A DNA stretch of 64,000 nt from Lysobacterales bacterium (GTDB taxonomy: Bacteria > Pseudomonadota > Gammaproteobacteria > Xanthomonadales > Rhodanobacteraceae). Below the pieces are notes generated by a model. That model was not told the origin of the DNA. It did no database searches and saw only the letters and a program-made list of their open reading frames with translations. Shown here in pieces: positions 55,719 through 64,000 of the stretch. Each line of letters begins with the position of its first letter. Positions within the stretch are counted from its first letter, which is position 1. The stretch spans positions 868,001-932,000 of the forward strand of contig JADJHN010000002.1 in NCBI GenBank assembly GCA_016707485.1, written 5' to 3'. The position numbers and the translations under genes are program-made.

Positions 55719-57986
55719 ATGGATGTTTCCCACCTGCTGGATGATCTCAATCCGGCGCAACGCGAAGCCGTCAGCGCACCCCGCGGACATTATCTCGTGC
55801 TGGCCGGTGCCGGATCGGGCAAGACGCGTGTCCTGACCCATCGCATTGCCTGGCTGCTCGAAGTCGAACGGGTTTCGCCCTGGTCGATCCTCGCCGTCAC
55901 TTTTACCAACAAGGCCGCCGGCGAGATGCGTGCGCGCACGCAGAACCTCGTCGGCGAGGGCACGCGCGGCTTGAGCATCGGCACCTTCCACGGCATTGCG
56001 CATCGCCTTCTGCGCCGCCACTGGCGCGAGGCGCGGCTGCCGGAAACCTTCCAGATTCTCGATTCCGACGATCAGCAACGACTGGTCAAGCGCACCATCC
56101 AGGGGCTGGGCATCGACGAGGCGCGTTTCCCGCCGCGCCAGGCCACCTGGTTCATCAACTCGGCCAAGGATGAGGGCAAACGCCCGCAAGCGATCGACGC
56201 CGCCGGCAATCCGCTGGCCAGCACTCTGCTCGATATCTATGTCGCCTACGAACGCGCCTGCCAGCGCGCCGGCCTGGTCGATTTCGCCGAACTGCTGTTG
56301 CGCGCGCACGAACTGTGGCTGCATGACGAGGCCTTGCTCGCCCACTATCGCGAGCGTTACCGGCATCTGCTGATCGACGAATTCCAGGATACCAACACCC
56401 TCCAGTACGCATGGATACGCGTGCTCGCCGGACATGGCGGTGCAAACGCAGGTTCGGGATGCACAGGAGCGGCGGCTGGCGACAGCGGCCAGGTCTTCGT
56501 GGTCGGTGACGATGACCAGGCCATCTACGGCTGGCGCGGCGCACGCGTCGAGAACGTGCAGCATTTCCTGCGTGATTTCCCGACTGCGAAAACGATCCGC
56601 CTGGAACAGAACTACCGTTCGACCGCGAACATCCTCGGCGCGGCGAACGCGGTCATCGCGCATAACCCGAGCCGTCTTGGCAAGCAGTTGTGGACCGCCG
56701 ATGGCAGCGGCGCTCCGATCGAGGTCTATGCCGCCTACAACGAGCAGGACGAAGCGCGCTTTGTCATCGAGCGCATCCGCGAGTACACCCGCGCACACCC
56801 TGCCGGCGATGTCGCGATCCTCTATCGCTCGAATGCGCAATCGCGCAATTTCGAGGAACAGCTGGTGCAACACCGGATTGCCTATCGGGTCTATGGCGGG
56901 CAGCGTTTCTTCGATCGCGCCGAGATCAAGGATGCGCTGGCCTATCTGCGCCTGATCGCCAATCGCCACGATGACGCTGCATTCGAGCGCGTGGTCAACA
57001 CGCCACCGCGAGGCATCGGTGATCGCACGATCGACCTGTTGCGCGCGCGTGCGCGTCGCGAGGACACCTCGATGTGGGAGGCCGTGCTCGCCGAATTGAC
57101 CGACAGCACCCTGGCCGGGCGCGCGAAGAATGCCTTGCGCGCATTCCTGGCGCTGATCGATAACCTCGCCCGCGACTGCCTGGTTGCCGGGCGCCCGGCA
57201 AGGCTTGCCGGCGATGCGGAGTCGGTCGCCATTGACGAACCGCTGCCGCTTGCCGAACAGATGGACAACGCCATCGTCCGCTCCGGCCTGCGCGAATACC
57301 ACGAGAAGGACAAGTCCAGCGCCGAAGCGCGTACCGAGAACCTCGACGAGCTGGTCAATGTAGCCAGTCGCTTCGAGCGCACGGCGGAAGACATCGAGGC
57401 GGGCTTGTCCGAGTTGTCGGCCTTCCTCGCCCATGCCGCCCTCGAAGCGGGCGAAGCGCAGGCCGGCATCGGCGAGGATTGCGTGCAGTTGATGACCCTG
57501 CATTCGGCCAAGGGCCTGGAGTTCCCGCTGGTGTTCCTGGTCGGACTTGAAGACGGATTGTTTCCCAGTCACAAGTCGGTCGAGGAGCCGGGTCGCCTTG
57601 AAGAGGAGCGTCGCCTGGCCTATGTCGGCATCACCCGGGCACGCGAACAACTGGTCCTCAGCCATGCCGAAACCCGGCGCATGCATGGCATGGAAATGTA
57701 CGGACGACCCTCGCGCTTCCTCAACGAGATTCCGCGCGAGCTGCTGCACGAGATCCGTCCGCGCGTGCAGGTCAGTCGTCCGCTGCGCGAGAGCGGCCAT
57801 GCATCGTTGCCGATGGAAGTGCCGACATTCACGCTCGGTCAGCGCGTCAGCCACGGGCAATTTGGTGAAGGCATGGTCGTCGACTACGAAGGCAGCGGCG
57901 CGCACACGCGCGTGCAGGTCAATTTCGAAAGTGTCGGCCAGAAATGGCTGGTGCTCGCGTTCGCCAATCTGACCAGGATCAGCTAG
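55719..57986 (+). CDS. uvrD: DNA helicase II (UvrD)
   Basis: This 755-residue superfamily 1A helicase for nucleotide excision and mismatch repair has all motifs: Walker A AGAGSGKTRVLTHR, Ia VTFTNKAAGEM, II DEFQDTN, III VGDDDQAIYGWRGA, IV EQNYRS, V LHSAKGLEFPLVFL and VI YVGITRAREQL. The C-terminal GQRVSHGQFGEGMVVDYEG is the UvrD-specific tail. The length is slightly above E. coli UvrD (720); an extra Gly/Ala-rich insert lies near residue 240. Confidence 0.97.
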   Translation: MDVSHLLDDLNPAQREAVSAPRGHYLVLAGAGSGKTRVLTHRIAWLLEVERVSPWSILAVTFTNKAAGEMRARTQNLVGEGTRGLSIGTFHGIAHRLLRRHWREARLPETFQILDSDDQQRLVKRTIQGLGIDEARFPPRQATWFINSAKDEGKRPQAIDAAGNPLASTLLDIYVAYERACQRAGLVDFAELLLRAHELWLHDEALLAHYRERYRHLLIDEFQDTNTLQYAWIRVLAGHGGANAGSGCTGAAAGDSGQVFVVGDDDQAIYGWRGARVENVQHFLRDFPTAKTIRLEQNYRSTANILGAANAVIAHNPSRLGKQLWTADGSGAPIEVYAAYNEQDEARFVIERIREYTRAHPAGDVAILYRSNAQSRNFEEQLVQHRIAYRVYGGQRFFDRAEIKDALAYLRLIANRHDDAAFERVVNTPPRGIGDRTIDLLRARARREDTSMWEAVLAELTDSTLAGRAKNALRAFLALIDNLARDCLVAGRPARLAGDAESVAIDEPLPLAEQMDNAIVRSGLREYHEKDKSSAEARTENLDELVNVASRFERTAEDIEAGLSELSAFLAHAALEAGEAQAGIGEDCVQLMTLHSAKGLEFPLVFLVGLEDGLFPSHKSVEEPGRLEEERRLAYVGITRAREQLVLSHAETRRMHGMEMYGRPSRFLNEIPRELLHEIRPRVQVSRPLRESGHASLPMEVPTFTLGQRVSHGQFGEGMVVDYEGSGAHTRVQVNFESVGQKWLVLAFANLTRIS

Positions 57987-58096
57987 CAGGCACCACGGGA
58001 CGCGGTGCCGTCAATGGCACATCCACACGAACGATTGCAGCGCGCAAGGCACAGGCGTAGAACGGTGCGTTCCTCACGTCGCAGCGGAGGTTCGCC

Positions 58097-59800
58097 ATGC
58101 ATCGCTTGTCCTGTTTCCTGCTGATGAGTGCCTTTGCCGGCCTGCTTGCATGCAGCGGTCCTCCCGAAAGCGCCACGCCCGAGGCGAAGGCACCACCCGC
58201 TGCGGCACCACTGGCCGATTCGATTCCCGGCGCGACGCTGATCCCCGGTCTCGGCAACCATCATTTCCCGATCAGCAGCACGCAGCCGGAGGTGCAGCGC
58301 TGGTTTGATCAGGGATTGATGCTGACCTACGGATTCAACCACGATGCCGCCGAGCGCTCGTTCCTGCGCGCCGCGGAGATTGATCCGGAATGCGCCATGT
58401 GTCTCTGGGGCGCAGCCCTGGTGCTCGGTCCGCACGTCAACGCCGGCATGGATCCGGCGAACAACAGCAAGGCCTGGTTGCGTCTGCAGCGGGCGCGGGT
58501 TCTAGCCGCCAAGGCAACGCCGCGCGAGCAGGCCTTCATCGAGACCCTGTCCGCGCGTTATGCGGAGCAGCCACCCGAGAACCGGCGCCCACTCGACGAA
58601 GCCTATGCCGCGGCCACGGCCACGTTGATGAAAACATTGCCGGATGATCTCGACGCCGCGACCTTCCACGCCGAGGCGCTCATGGATCTTCAGCCCTGGG
58701 ACTACTACGACGCGCAATTCCAGCCCAAGGGCAATATCGAGGAAATCGTCTCCACGCTGGAATCGGTCATGCAGCGCAATCCCGATCACGCCGGAGCGCT
58801 GCATCTGTACGTGCATGCAGTCGAAGCGTCGGCACATCCCGAACGTGGCGTGGCTGCGGCCGACCATCTGCGCGAGCTGATTCCGGGTTCGGGACATCTC
58901 GTGCACATGCCGGCGCACATCTATTCGCGGGTTGGACGCTGGCACGACGCCGTGCTCGCAAACCAGGTCGCGATTGCAGCAGACGATGCGTACCTGGACT
59001 TGTGTCGCGGCAATACCGGCGGCGTCTATCCGCTTGGTTACGTCCCGCACAACCACCATTTCCTCTGGTTCGCGGCGAGCATGGAGGGCAACAGCGAGGT
59101 TGCGCGTGCGGCGGCCAGGCACACCGCCGAGCGCACGGCCGACGCCGAACTCATGCGGACGCCCGGATACGAGGCGATGCAGCATTACTGGATGACGCCC
59201 TGGTTCGACAATGTCCGCTTCGCGCGCTGGGACGAGATTGCCGCGGCACCGAATCCGGCCCCGGATCTGAAATACGTCAGCGTTATCTGGCATTACGCCG
59301 AGGGCATCGCCGCCGCCCGCCAGGGGCGCAAGGACGATGCCGCGCAGCATCTCGCCGCGCTGCGTCCGCTACTCGCCGACCCGGCGCTGCGCAAGATTCT
59401 GGTCTGGGACCGCTACCCGCTCAGCAACGCCGCGGAAATTGCCGAACGCAGCCTCACCGCCGAACTGGCCCTGCTCGACAAGGACAGCGATGCCGCCATC
59501 GCCGCCCTGCAGGAAGCCGTCGGCATCGAGGATCGGATCCCTTACGACGAACCACCTGCCTGGCACGCACCGACCCGCCACGCGCTGGGTGCCGCGCTGC
59601 TGGGGGCCGGCAAGGCTGCCGATGCCGAAGCGGTCTATCGTGCCGAGCTTCAACGCAACCCGCAGAACGGCTGGTCGCTGCATGGGCTGGCGCAGAGCCT
59701 GCGTGCGCAGCAACGCAACGCTGAAGCCGCCGAGGTCGAGAAGCGCTTTGCGGACGCCTGGAAAAACGCCGACGTCAAGCTCGCCTCATCGCAGATCTGA
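58097..59800 (+). CDS. TPR-repeat lipoprotein
   Basis: This 567-residue protein starts at ATG 58097 after GGAGG. A signal peptide with LLAC at residues 16-19 suggests lipidation. The body consists of many TPR helices (for example NHDAAERSFLRAAEIDPECA, ADAEAVYRAELQRNPQNGWS). His-rich stretches (GNHHFPI, HMPAHIYSRVGRWHD) may bind metal or ligand. Similar proteins are widespread in environmental bacteria with no known function. Confidence 0.88.
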   Translation: MHRLSCFLLMSAFAGLLACSGPPESATPEAKAPPAAAPLADSIPGATLIPGLGNHHFPISSTQPEVQRWFDQGLMLTYGFNHDAAERSFLRAAEIDPECAMCLWGAALVLGPHVNAGMDPANNSKAWLRLQRARVLAAKATPREQAFIETLSARYAEQPPENRRPLDEAYAAATATLMKTLPDDLDAATFHAEALMDLQPWDYYDAQFQPKGNIEEIVSTLESVMQRNPDHAGALHLYVHAVEASAHPERGVAAADHLRELIPGSGHLVHMPAHIYSRVGRWHDAVLANQVAIAADDAYLDLCRGNTGGVYPLGYVPHNHHFLWFAASMEGNSEVARAAARHTAERTADAELMRTPGYEAMQHYWMTPWFDNVRFARWDEIAAAPNPAPDLKYVSVIWHYAEGIAAARQGRKDDAAQHLAALRPLLADPALRKILVWDRYPLSNAAEIAERSLTAELALLDKDSDAAIAALQEAVGIEDRIPYDEPPAWHAPTRHALGAALLGAGKAADAEAVYRAELQRNPQNGWSLHGLAQSLRAQQRNAEAAEVEKRFADAWKNADVKLASSQI

Positions 59801-59908
59801 ACCGCGTCGATGTCGGTCGCAGGGAATGGCGTGGCTTGCAGTCGGGCACGTCCGGCCAAGCAACGACAAGCCCGGTCCTTGCGCACTCGAGCCGCTGATC
59901 CCGCCAAT

Positions 59909-59938
59909 GCAAACGGCCCGCATGCGCGGGCCGTTTGC
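59909..59938. terminator. Bidirectional terminator hairpin
   Basis: GCAAACGGCCCGC (59909-59921) pairs perfectly with GCGGGCCGTTTGC (59926-59938) around ATGC. It lies between the convergent TPR lipoprotein gene and the surface-protein gene, with T-rich bases on the plus side, and can serve both. Confidence 0.8.
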
Positions 59939-59975
59939 TTGGAGCGTGTCCTGCGCCTGCGTCAGCGCGATGCGA

Positions 59976-60632
59976 TCAATGCCCGACTGCGCGGCGACGG
60001 AAGGCAAGCAGCCCGACCAGCCCAAGCAGGCCGGCCAGGGCGAACCAGGCGCCGCGGTCGATGGGCAGCGTGGCGGGCGCTGTCGCACCACCGGTGACAC
60101 CCATGCCCACCAGTTCCATCGGCTCACCGGCACCACCATTCGCTCCCAAGGTGAAGTAAAACACGCCATCCGGAGCGATAGCGCCGGTCGGCGCCGATGG
60201 CGGCGCAGGGTAACGGGAAGGGCCTTTCATTGTCCCGCTGAACAGGTTGAAATCGCCACTGTTGCCGTCAGGGGTGCCCCAGCTGCCACCGCTGGTTGGC
60301 TGGCCGACCAGTTGGCTGCCGAAATCCAGTGTCCCGCCAAAGGTATCAAACACGACCTCGTTGAAATCCGCGAGGGTGAACGTGCCATTGCCGCTGGCCG
60401 AACCACTCACGGTGACATTGAGGGCGAGAACCGCCGGATTGGGCAGGACAAAGTCATTGGTGCCCGGATTCAGCAGCAAGCTGTCTTCGAACGTGATCGA
60501 ACCCACGGCCTGAGCGGTACTTGCCGGGTCGTCGAAAGTGAAATTGAAGGTGAGCGGAGCCGCATGGGCGACGCCCAGTGTGCCGGCAAAAAACAGGGTT
60601 GCAAGCGTACAGCGGACAAATGACGCGTTCAT
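59976..60632 (-). CDS. Exported protein with C-terminal membrane anchor tail (PEP/IPTL-CTERM-like)
   Basis: This 218-residue protein begins at ATG 60632 after a strong AGGAGGAAAAG. It has a signal peptide to about residue 23 (GVAHA-AP) and a beta-sandwich-like body rich in Gly, Asn and Ser. A C-terminal tripartite tail follows: LPIDRGAWFALAGL, a hydrophobic helix, then FRRRAVGH. Such tails are recognised by exosortase-type enzymes. No exosortase gene is in the window. The tail lacks the exact PEP or IPTL motif. Confidence 0.85.
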   Translation of the reverse strand: MNASFVRCTLATLFFAGTLGVAHAAPLTFNFTFDDPASTAQAVGSITFEDSLLLNPGTNDFVLPNPAVLALNVTVSGSASGNGTFTLADFNEVVFDTFGGTLDFGSQLVGQPTSGGSWGTPDGNSGDFNLFSGTMKGPSRYPAPPSAPTGAIAPDGVFYFTLGANGGAGEPMELVGMGVTGGATAPATLPIDRGAWFALAGLLGLVGLLAFRRRAVGH

Positions 60633-60756
60633 CTTTTCCTCCTGGTCAGCAAGCCGATGAAAGAGATCTGCAATTCCACATGTGCCGCATTCGGACAATT
60701 CCCGGGAAAGATCATACACCCGCGTTCGGCAGGTGGTGAGCGTGGCCATGAAACGA

Positions 60757-60782
60757 AAAGAGCGGGCATGCGCCCGCTCTTT
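60757..60782 (-). terminator. Terminator of the Ser/Thr kinase gene
   Basis: AAAGAGCGGGC (60757-60767) pairs with GCCCGCTCTTT (60772-60782). Read leftward, the hairpin lies about 20 bases after the kinase stop and is followed by a short T run, as expected for a Rho-independent terminator. Confidence 0.85.
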
Positions 60783-60801
60783 CCTGGTCTTTAGCACGGG
60801 C

Positions 60802-62766
60802 TCAGCCGCGACGGCGCGAGCGGAACTCGTCGAGTTTGCTGTCCACCGCGTCAAGCAGCGGCTCGATCGCTTCCTGGGCTTTCTCGGTGGCATTCAAGGT
60901 GCTGAAATTGACCTGTTCCATGCGACTGCTCCAGAGCGTGCTGCCATCGGAAACCCGGTAGGCCTTGACACCCATCTGCACGGTGTAAAGGGTCGAGCTC
61001 TGGCCGTAGTACTGCAGTTGCTGCGAGCCGACCGGCTTGGCCTGGACGAAGACCACGGCATCGGCACGACCGCGCAGCGAACCCATGTTCGGTTTGCTGC
61101 CGGAAACCTCGCCGGCTTCGATGACGCGGAAACCACGGCGCTGCAGCAGGCTGACGATGGCATCGCGGGCCGGTTCGGTGATCACGTCGTCACCGCCTAC
61201 CACCACGGCAATCGTCGGTATGCGCGGCCGGGCCGGTTCGCTGACTTTCGGCTTGTTGACCAGGGCGACGTTGCTCGAATCCTCAGCGCGCGGAATCGGC
61301 ACGTTGCCCTGTGCTTCTTCCGAGGCACGGGCGGCGGGCAGGTTCTGCAAGGCATCGACATCGGCTTGTGATGCGCGCGGCTCCGGACCACTGCCCTCGG
61401 TGTTTGCCGCCACCGACTCGGTGGCTGCGGTGGACTCTGCCGGTGTCGACGTGGTGCCGTCGCCTGCATTGCCGGGGGTGGTCGCATTTGCCGTCGTCGT
61501 ACCTGCTTGGGTGGTCGCCACGGCGGCGTTGTTGCCTGCCGGCGTCTGCGCAGGCGGGGTCTGCGTGGTTTCGACCACGTTGGCGCCGCCGAGTCCGGGG
61601 ATCTTGTCGCGCAATGCCCAGGCACCGCCAATCAGGCCGAGCACGAGAATCGCCGCGATGGCCAGTGGCAGCACGGAACTGGTACGCCTGCCGCCGGCAT
61701 CGGTCGGGCGATCAAGCACCGAGCGCCGCTCGAATGCCGACTGGCTGGCTGCGGTTGCCGGATCCGCCGGGTAGGCCGGCGGAATCGGCTGCGCCGAGGG
61801 AGTAATGCGGGTGTTGGCGGCCGCCACGCCGGGAATGGAGATCGGCGTGTTGGCCAGCGGGCGCTGGCCGGAAACCGGCGTTTTCTGGCCGATCATGGTT
61901 GCCGCCGCTGCCGACACCTTGGGCACGATGGTGATGGGGCCGGGTTTGGAAACCAGCGGATGGGCAAACAGGTCCTCGGCCAGCTCGTGGCAACTCTGGT
62001 AACGATCGGCCGGTTCCTTGGCAATCATTTTCGACAGGATCCAGGCGATCTTCTCGTCGACCTCGCCATTCAGTTGGCGCACGTCGGGAATCTCGGCGCG
62101 CACGACTTCCAGCATCAACCCGAGCGGCGATTCATCGGTGAACGGCATGCGTCCGGCAAGCATCTCGAAGAGCACGATGCCGAGCGAGAAAATGTCCGAG
62201 CGCTGATCGACCTGGTGACCGAGACAGACTTCCGGCGACAGGTAGCCGGGGGTGCCGACGAACTCGCCGGTCGAGGTCAGCTTCTTCGACATGTCCTGGT
62301 TGGACAGGGCAATGCCGAAATCGGCGATCTTGATCGAACCGCGGCTTGAAACCATGAGGTTGCCGGGCTTGATGTCACGATGGATCACACCTTTGTCGTG
62401 CGCGGTGGCGAGGCCGAGCGCGGTCTGGTAGATGATCTTCGCGGCCGGGCCGACGGCGACCTTGTGTTCGCGCTTGAGCAGGGTGCCGAGCGACTCGCCT
62501 TCGACAAACTCCATGACGAAGAAAGGCTGGCCCTGGTCTTCGCCGATGTAGTAGATCTGGATGATGTGCGGATCATTCAGTGCCGCCATGCTGCGCGCTT
62601 CGCGCAGGAAGCGTTCCTTCACGCCCTCGTCGTGCGCCAGCGAATCCGCCAGGACCTTGATGGCGACATAGCGGTTGAGCGAGGACTCGTGTCCCTTGTA
62701 GACCACGCCCATGCCGCCACGACCCAGTTCGGCAACGATGTCGTAGTGTCCCAATCGCGTTTTCAT
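60802..62766 (-). CDS. Transmembrane serine/threonine protein kinase
   Basis: This 654-residue protein starts at ATG 62766 after CCCCGGAGA. The kinase domain (about 7-270) has the glycine loop ELGRGGMGVVYKG, Lys in VAIKVLAD, catalytic HRDIKPGNLMV and metal-binding DFGIALSN. A helix (about 360-385) leads to a long Thr/Ala/Pro linker (about 390-500) and a C-terminal domain (about 520-640) resembling a CsgG-like or LPS-assembly accessory fold. PASTA repeats are absent. Signal and substrate are unknown. Confidence 0.93.
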   Translation of the reverse strand: MKTRLGHYDIVAELGRGGMGVVYKGHESSLNRYVAIKVLADSLAHDEGVKERFLREARSMAALNDPHIIQIYYIGEDQGQPFFVMEFVEGESLGTLLKREHKVAVGPAAKIIYQTALGLATAHDKGVIHRDIKPGNLMVSSRGSIKIADFGIALSNQDMSKKLTSTGEFVGTPGYLSPEVCLGHQVDQRSDIFSLGIVLFEMLAGRMPFTDESPLGLMLEVVRAEIPDVRQLNGEVDEKIAWILSKMIAKEPADRYQSCHELAEDLFAHPLVSKPGPITIVPKVSAAAATMIGQKTPVSGQRPLANTPISIPGVAAANTRITPSAQPIPPAYPADPATAASQSAFERRSVLDRPTDAGGRRTSSVLPLAIAAILVLGLIGGAWALRDKIPGLGGANVVETTQTPPAQTPAGNNAAVATTQAGTTTANATTPGNAGDGTTSTPAESTAATESVAANTEGSGPEPRASQADVDALQNLPAARASEEAQGNVPIPRAEDSSNVALVNKPKVSEPARPRIPTIAVVVGGDDVITEPARDAIVSLLQRRGFRVIEAGEVSGSKPNMGSLRGRADAVVFVQAKPVGSQQLQYYGQSSTLYTVQMGVKAYRVSDGSTLWSSRMEQVNFSTLNATEKAQEAIEPLLDAVDSKLDEFRSRRRG

Positions 62767-62953
62767 GGTGTCTCCGGGGCGCCAGGCGCCAGTTGCAATA
62801 CTGTGGAATCGAATGCTAGCACCGCGAATGCAGCGGGATTCGTCCAATCCATCGCATCGGTTTGCGGATGCCGGGCACGTTGCCAGTGTGAACCCGCTCA
62901 CATTCTGTCTGAAATCCGGGTGGCCTGCAGGCCGGCGGGTTTGCCAGGGCGGC

Positions 62954-63961
62954 TCAGCCCTGGATGCCGTCGATTTCGATGCGCAGGTCGCTGCGGCAGA
63001 TGTCGCCAAGCAGGATCAGCAGGCCGACCGGATCGGCCAGGTGCCGGCGCAGGTGTTGCTCGACGGCCGGCGCCTCGGCTGGCTCGCGCAGATAAACCTT
63101 GAGCAGGGCGGCCTTGATGCCGCGCGCGGCAATGTGCGGGCCGGCAGCGCCCAGCAGGCTGTCGAGATTGCGCAGGGTTTCCTCGAGCTGGGCCAGGGTG
63201 TCGCCCGCATGCTGCGTTTGGTGACCGACCACCGAGGCCGTGCCCGAGACCAGCAACTGGCCAGCCGGCGTGCGCGTGGCGCGAGCGAATGTCGGTGCCA
63301 CCGGGCCGTACTGTCGCGGATATGACCAGGCGCTGATCTGGCGAGGATTCTCGATGGCCACGCCTTCTTCGCGGGCGGCCAGCCCGTATACCTGCAGGAC
63401 GCGTTTGCCGTCGCGACGTCCGATCGCGGTCGCCGCGGAATAGCCGTTGCGTGCCGCCGGATCCAGGCCACGGGCGCGACCGCAGCAAAAGTGCCGATAG
63501 CGCTCATCGTCACCGCTGCCTTCATTGATCGCGTCCATGTAGTTCCACAGGCGCAGGATATGGCCTGGCCCGCCATCGGCGAATCGATGCGTGGCGATCA
63601 GCTGGCAGACAGCGGCATAGGCCTGCTCGGCCGCAGCTTCGATGCCACCGACGGCAGTCTCGTCGATCTCGATCGCGTAAAAAAGATAGTTGCCGTCGCT
63701 GCTCCAGCGCAGCGCGCCGGACCGGCCACAGCGCACCGGCCGGCTACCACGCCAGACCTCGAAGCGGCCAGGCTCGGTGGGTTCAAGGCCGACGCGGACG
63801 AATCGCGGATCATCGGGATCACCTTGCACCTGGCCAAAGCCGATCAAGGCGAGGATTCCTGGCTCCGCGAGCAGGTCGTCGGCCGTGCCCTCCGCGTAGC
63901 TCACCTGCAGCGGCGGCAGGGAGTCGAGTGCGGCAGCGGATGTCGTTTCGATCGGTCGCAC
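62954..63961 (-). CDS. Chorismatase (XanB2/FkbO-type)
   Basis: This 335-residue enzyme hydrolyses chorismate to hydroxybenzoates. It starts at GTG 63961; an in-frame stop at 63998-64000 rules out a longer protein. Family blocks are QISAWSYPRQYGP, SGTASVVGHQTQHAGDT and HILRLWNYMDAINEGSGD. Xanthomonas XanB2 (333 residues) makes 3- and 4-hydroxybenzoate for xanthomonadin and ubiquinone. No xanthomonadin genes are seen here, so supply of 4-hydroxybenzoate to ubiquinone is the more likely role. The 187 bases to the kinase gene hold no other gene. Confidence 0.9.
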   Translation of the reverse strand: MRPIETTSAAALDSLPPLQVSYAEGTADDLLAEPGILALIGFGQVQGDPDDPRFVRVGLEPTEPGRFEVWRGSRPVRCGRSGALRWSSDGNYLFYAIEIDETAVGGIEAAAEQAYAAVCQLIATHRFADGGPGHILRLWNYMDAINEGSGDDERYRHFCCGRARGLDPAARNGYSAATAIGRRDGKRVLQVYGLAAREEGVAIENPRQISAWSYPRQYGPVAPTFARATRTPAGQLLVSGTASVVGHQTQHAGDTLAQLEETLRNLDSLLGAAGPHIAARGIKAALLKVYLREPAEAPAVEQHLRRHLADPVGLLILLGDICRSDLRIEIDGIQG

Positions 63962-64000
63962 GTTGGTTGCAGAAGGTCGCGGTCGATGGTTGGGCGATCA

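Overview
The window is GC-rich chromosomal DNA with dense genes, many joined by 4-base ATGA overlaps. The gene content points to a gammaproteobacterium of the Xanthomonadales (Lysobacterales), probably a Rhodanobacteraceae-like relative of Dokdonella or Lysobacter. The supporting evidence is a XanB2-type chorismatase, FabA/FabB, UbiJ/UbiB, a secreted protein ending in an IFGSGFDD-type tail, and local repeats of the GATTGGGG kind. The lineage is inferred from family knowledge, not from a search.

Region 1 (1-8.4 kb) is respiration at low oxygen. A leftward cbb3 oxidase operon (ccoN-O-Q-P, a small two-helix protein, then ccoG cut by the window edge) diverges from a rightward set of nirK (three-domain copper nitrite reductase with a fused cytochrome c and a lipobox), a NirV-like protein, a SCO-like copper protein and an FNR-type regulator. 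Two FNR-type palindromes lie in the 208 bp between ccoN and nirK, so the regulator encoded here plausibly controls both arms.

Region 2 (8.5-18.4 kb) is housekeeping: fabB-fabA, an acyltransferase with arfB, a decayed IS3-family transposase, truC, ubiB-ubiJ, a beta-carbonic anhydrase, and an egtB-egtD pair for ergothioneine.

Region 3 (18.4-34.3 kb) is envelope and secretion: an unknown small protein, an OmpR/EnvZ-type pair followed by an LtaS-like transferase/sulfatase and a PAP2 phosphatase, an M14-type hydrolase, a transglutaminase-like DUF3857 membrane protein, a beta-helix surface protein, a secreted alpha/beta hydrolase and an Excalibur-domain protein.

Region 4 (34.5-42.7 kb) holds two related prepilins around a divergent GspF/PilC-like protein with no ATPase, an ABC exporter, an S9 peptidase lipoprotein, and a DUF559 gene enclosed by two near-identical hairpin-rich direct repeats.

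Region 5 (42.9-64 kb) holds an EF-G outside any str operon, a DUF885 peptidase, a PAP2-like protein and a 2OG oxygenase. These are followed by a leftward three-gene phosphorelay operon, two oxidoreductases, a YqhA-family protein, a miniature inverted-repeat element with nested palindromes, uvrD, a TPR lipoprotein, a C-terminally anchored surface protein, a transmembrane Ser/Thr kinase and the chorismatase. The chorismatase can supply 4-hydroxybenzoate to the ubiquinone pathway served by UbiB/UbiJ.

No rRNA, tRNA or CRISPR array was recognised. The least explained structures are the 55.0-55.3 kb miniature element, the DUF559 repeat cassette and the pilin/GspF-like cluster.
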